Under the pieces are notes generated by a model, which worked only from the letters and a program-made list of their open reading frames with translations, did no database searches and was not told the origin of the DNA. A stretch of DNA of 14,077 nucleotides, from positions 1 to 14,077 of the forward strand of contig CAMJJZ010000025.1 in NCBI GenBank assembly GCA_946406275.1. The letters run 5' to 3'. Numbering within the stretch: position 1 is the stretch's first letter; the number at the start of each line of letters is the position of its first letter. This document shows, piece by piece, positions 13,480 through 14,077 of this stretch. The translations under genes and the position numbers were made by a program. The DNA is from an uncultured Bacteroidales bacterium (GTDB lineage: Bacteria; Bacteroidota; Bacteroidia; Bacteroidales; UBA932).

Positions 13480-13574
13480 ATTAATACTCTTCCTCATTCC
13501 ACATATGGTTTGGATTCTATAGGTATCTTATTATCAAATAGTTATAGGTGTAAACAAGAGCTTTGGATAACCAC

Positions 13575-13623
13575 AGGGGAAGTCTGAGGCAGGCTGAGAT
13601 GCCATTAGCTGACTGTATCCTCT
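13575..13623. repeat. imperfect stem-loop over the end of the minus-strand remnant
   Basis: AGGGGA and AGTC (13575-13584) can pair with GACT (13611-13614) and TCCTCT (13618-13623, one G-T wobble) across a 3-nt GTA bulge. An inner GGCA/TGCC stem (13588-13591 and 13600-13603) encloses GGCTGAGA. It spans the stop codon of the minus-strand open stretch. There is no T-run beside it, so it is not an ordinary intrinsic terminator. Its role is unknown and it could be chance folding. Confidence 0.35.
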
Positions 13624-13985
13624 CCATCTGCACTACCCACAACTTCCTTTGATTGTAACAGCTCTTTTATTTTGGTGGCAGGCTTAATGAATTCACTTGA
13701 CTGGGAATGAATGTTAAAGTATTTGTTGAACACTCTGGCAATTACAGATGCAATCTTCTCAGGAGATTGATTCTTGGAGATTCGATGGGATATTTCTTTG
13801 GACTCTATATCAAACTCATAGGAAGGTGCTCCACCTTTTAACAGACTATATATGTCCAACTCATCAATGACACTTTTAACAACAAGAAAAACACTCTCGT
13901 CTAAGGTAGCCTCTTTTGAGGCCGCCTTGGGAATGGAAGAGTCTTTCCAGAAAACACATACTAACTGAGTTTTTGGATTAAAGAA
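13605..13985 (-). pseudogene. headless open frame, possible DUF1871-like remnant
   Basis: Reading the minus strand from 13985 to the TAA at 13605 gives 126 codons of normal-looking protein without any ATG or GTG; the only usual alternative start is TTG at 13859, 84 residues before the end. The codons before that TTG also read like protein (PKTQLVCVFWKDSSIPKAA), so the gene probably once began further upstream. All three frames are closed by stops at 13986-13996. The central part, DIYSLLKGGAPSYEFDIES followed by an amphipathic helix with EKIASVIARVFNKYF, loosely resembles small helical DUF1871-type proteins, in which a GAP-x-x-E-(Y/F)-D-x-E pattern recurs. This is a weak resemblance recalled by eye. 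The base composition is much lower in GC than neighbouring genes, which suggests acquired DNA. A 23-codon frame (13534-13605) overlaps its stop as TAATG but has no recognisable product. Confidence 0.4.
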
Positions 13986-13993
13986 TCAGCTAT

Positions 13994-14077
13994 TCATTCC
14001 TTCTGTCCGCCATCGTCTGCTGCCTCACCCGTTCCCAATTCCAATTTCGGCTGCTGTGACTCAATGTACCGTTTCAT
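13994..14077 (-). other. short minus-strand open frame at the right edge, unresolved
   Basis: An ATG whose first base is the last base of the window opens a 27-codon frame starting MKRYIESQQPKLEL and ending in a TGA that belongs to the triple-stop cluster at 13986-13996. It could be the start of a gene that was broken just after its N-terminus, with the headless frame downstream as the rest, or the end of a longer frame entering from beyond the window. No family is recognised. Confidence 0.25.

Noticed and set aside
13534..13605. A 23-codon minus-strand frame starting at TAATG
   Set aside because: Too short, no hydrophobic or family signal, and the preceding frame is itself probably dead; mentioned only in the remnant entry.
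13575..13625. Thiamine-pyrophosphate riboswitch, suggested by GGGG...GGCTGAGA
   Set aside because: The 5' half resembles the THI box, but the required CCTGATCTGGAT-type and CAGCGTAGGGAA-type segments of the 3' half are absent, and no thiamine gene follows.
1..14077. CRISPR array, tRNA, rRNA or insertion sequence
   Set aside because: No regularly spaced repeats, no cloverleaf or CCA-ended tRNA-like segments, no transposase motifs and no terminal inverted repeats were seen on reading both strands.

Overview
The window looks like chromosomal DNA from a fairly GC-rich member of the Bacteroidales (gut or oral type; a Rikenellaceae-like lineage would fit, but this is inference). The reasons are promoters of the Bacteroidetes TTTG-n19-TAnnTTTG type (clearest at complement 10802..10832), mostly A-rich leaders instead of Shine-Dalgarno sequences, an SPII-type lipoprotein, and protein families typical of anaerobic Bacteroidetes (RapZ-domain sugar kinase, ferredoxin-dependent 2-oxoacid oxidoreductase, butyrate-kinase family). 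No rRNA, tRNA, CRISPR array or recognisable insertion sequence was found.

Layout. (1) 1-632, minus strand: the N-terminal part of an E2-type (CAT-fold) acyltransferase that runs off the left edge. A divergent promoter region, 657-684, separates it from (2) amgK-murU (707-2861): a MurNAc/GlcNAc anomeric kinase fused to a RapZ C-terminal domain, followed 1 nt later by a nucleotidyltransferase. Together these would make UDP-MurNAc from recycled cell-wall sugars. (3) 2909-8067: a tight seven-gene unit, butyrate-kinase-family kinase, branched-chain aminotransferase, small TPR protein, 2x[4Fe-4S] ferredoxin, and the alpha, beta and gamma subunits of a 2-oxoacid:ferredoxin oxidoreductase. It ends at a bidirectional hairpin terminator (8082-8120). 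The set links branched-chain amino acids, 2-oxoacids, acyl-CoAs and short branched acids, with ATP and reduced ferredoxin as likely gains in the catabolic direction.

(4) 8122-10783, minus strand: a membrane metallophosphoesterase, a diacylglycerol/lipid kinase and a PlsC-type acyltransferase, closely spaced or overlapping, transcribed from a very good Bacteroidetes promoter. This looks like a phospholipid-handling operon. (5) 10880-13479, plus strand: a probable unit with a 37-residue membrane peptide too short for routine calling, a phage-type macro-like protein (A1S_2505-like), a LOG-family protein overlapping it by 4 nt, and a secreted CE7-type esterase lipoprotein, closed by a strong hairpin terminator.

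(6) 13480-14077: AT-richer DNA (37% GC by hand count in 13681-13740, against 63% in 7141-7200) with no intact gene. On the minus strand it holds a long open stretch without a normal start, preceded by stop codons in all three frames. It looks like a remnant, possibly of acquired DNA.

The parts I would look at first are the AmgK-RapZ fusion, the small-membrane-peptide/macro-like/LOG cluster, and the butyrate-kinase/aminotransferase/oxidoreductase operon with its conserved-looking small TPR protein.
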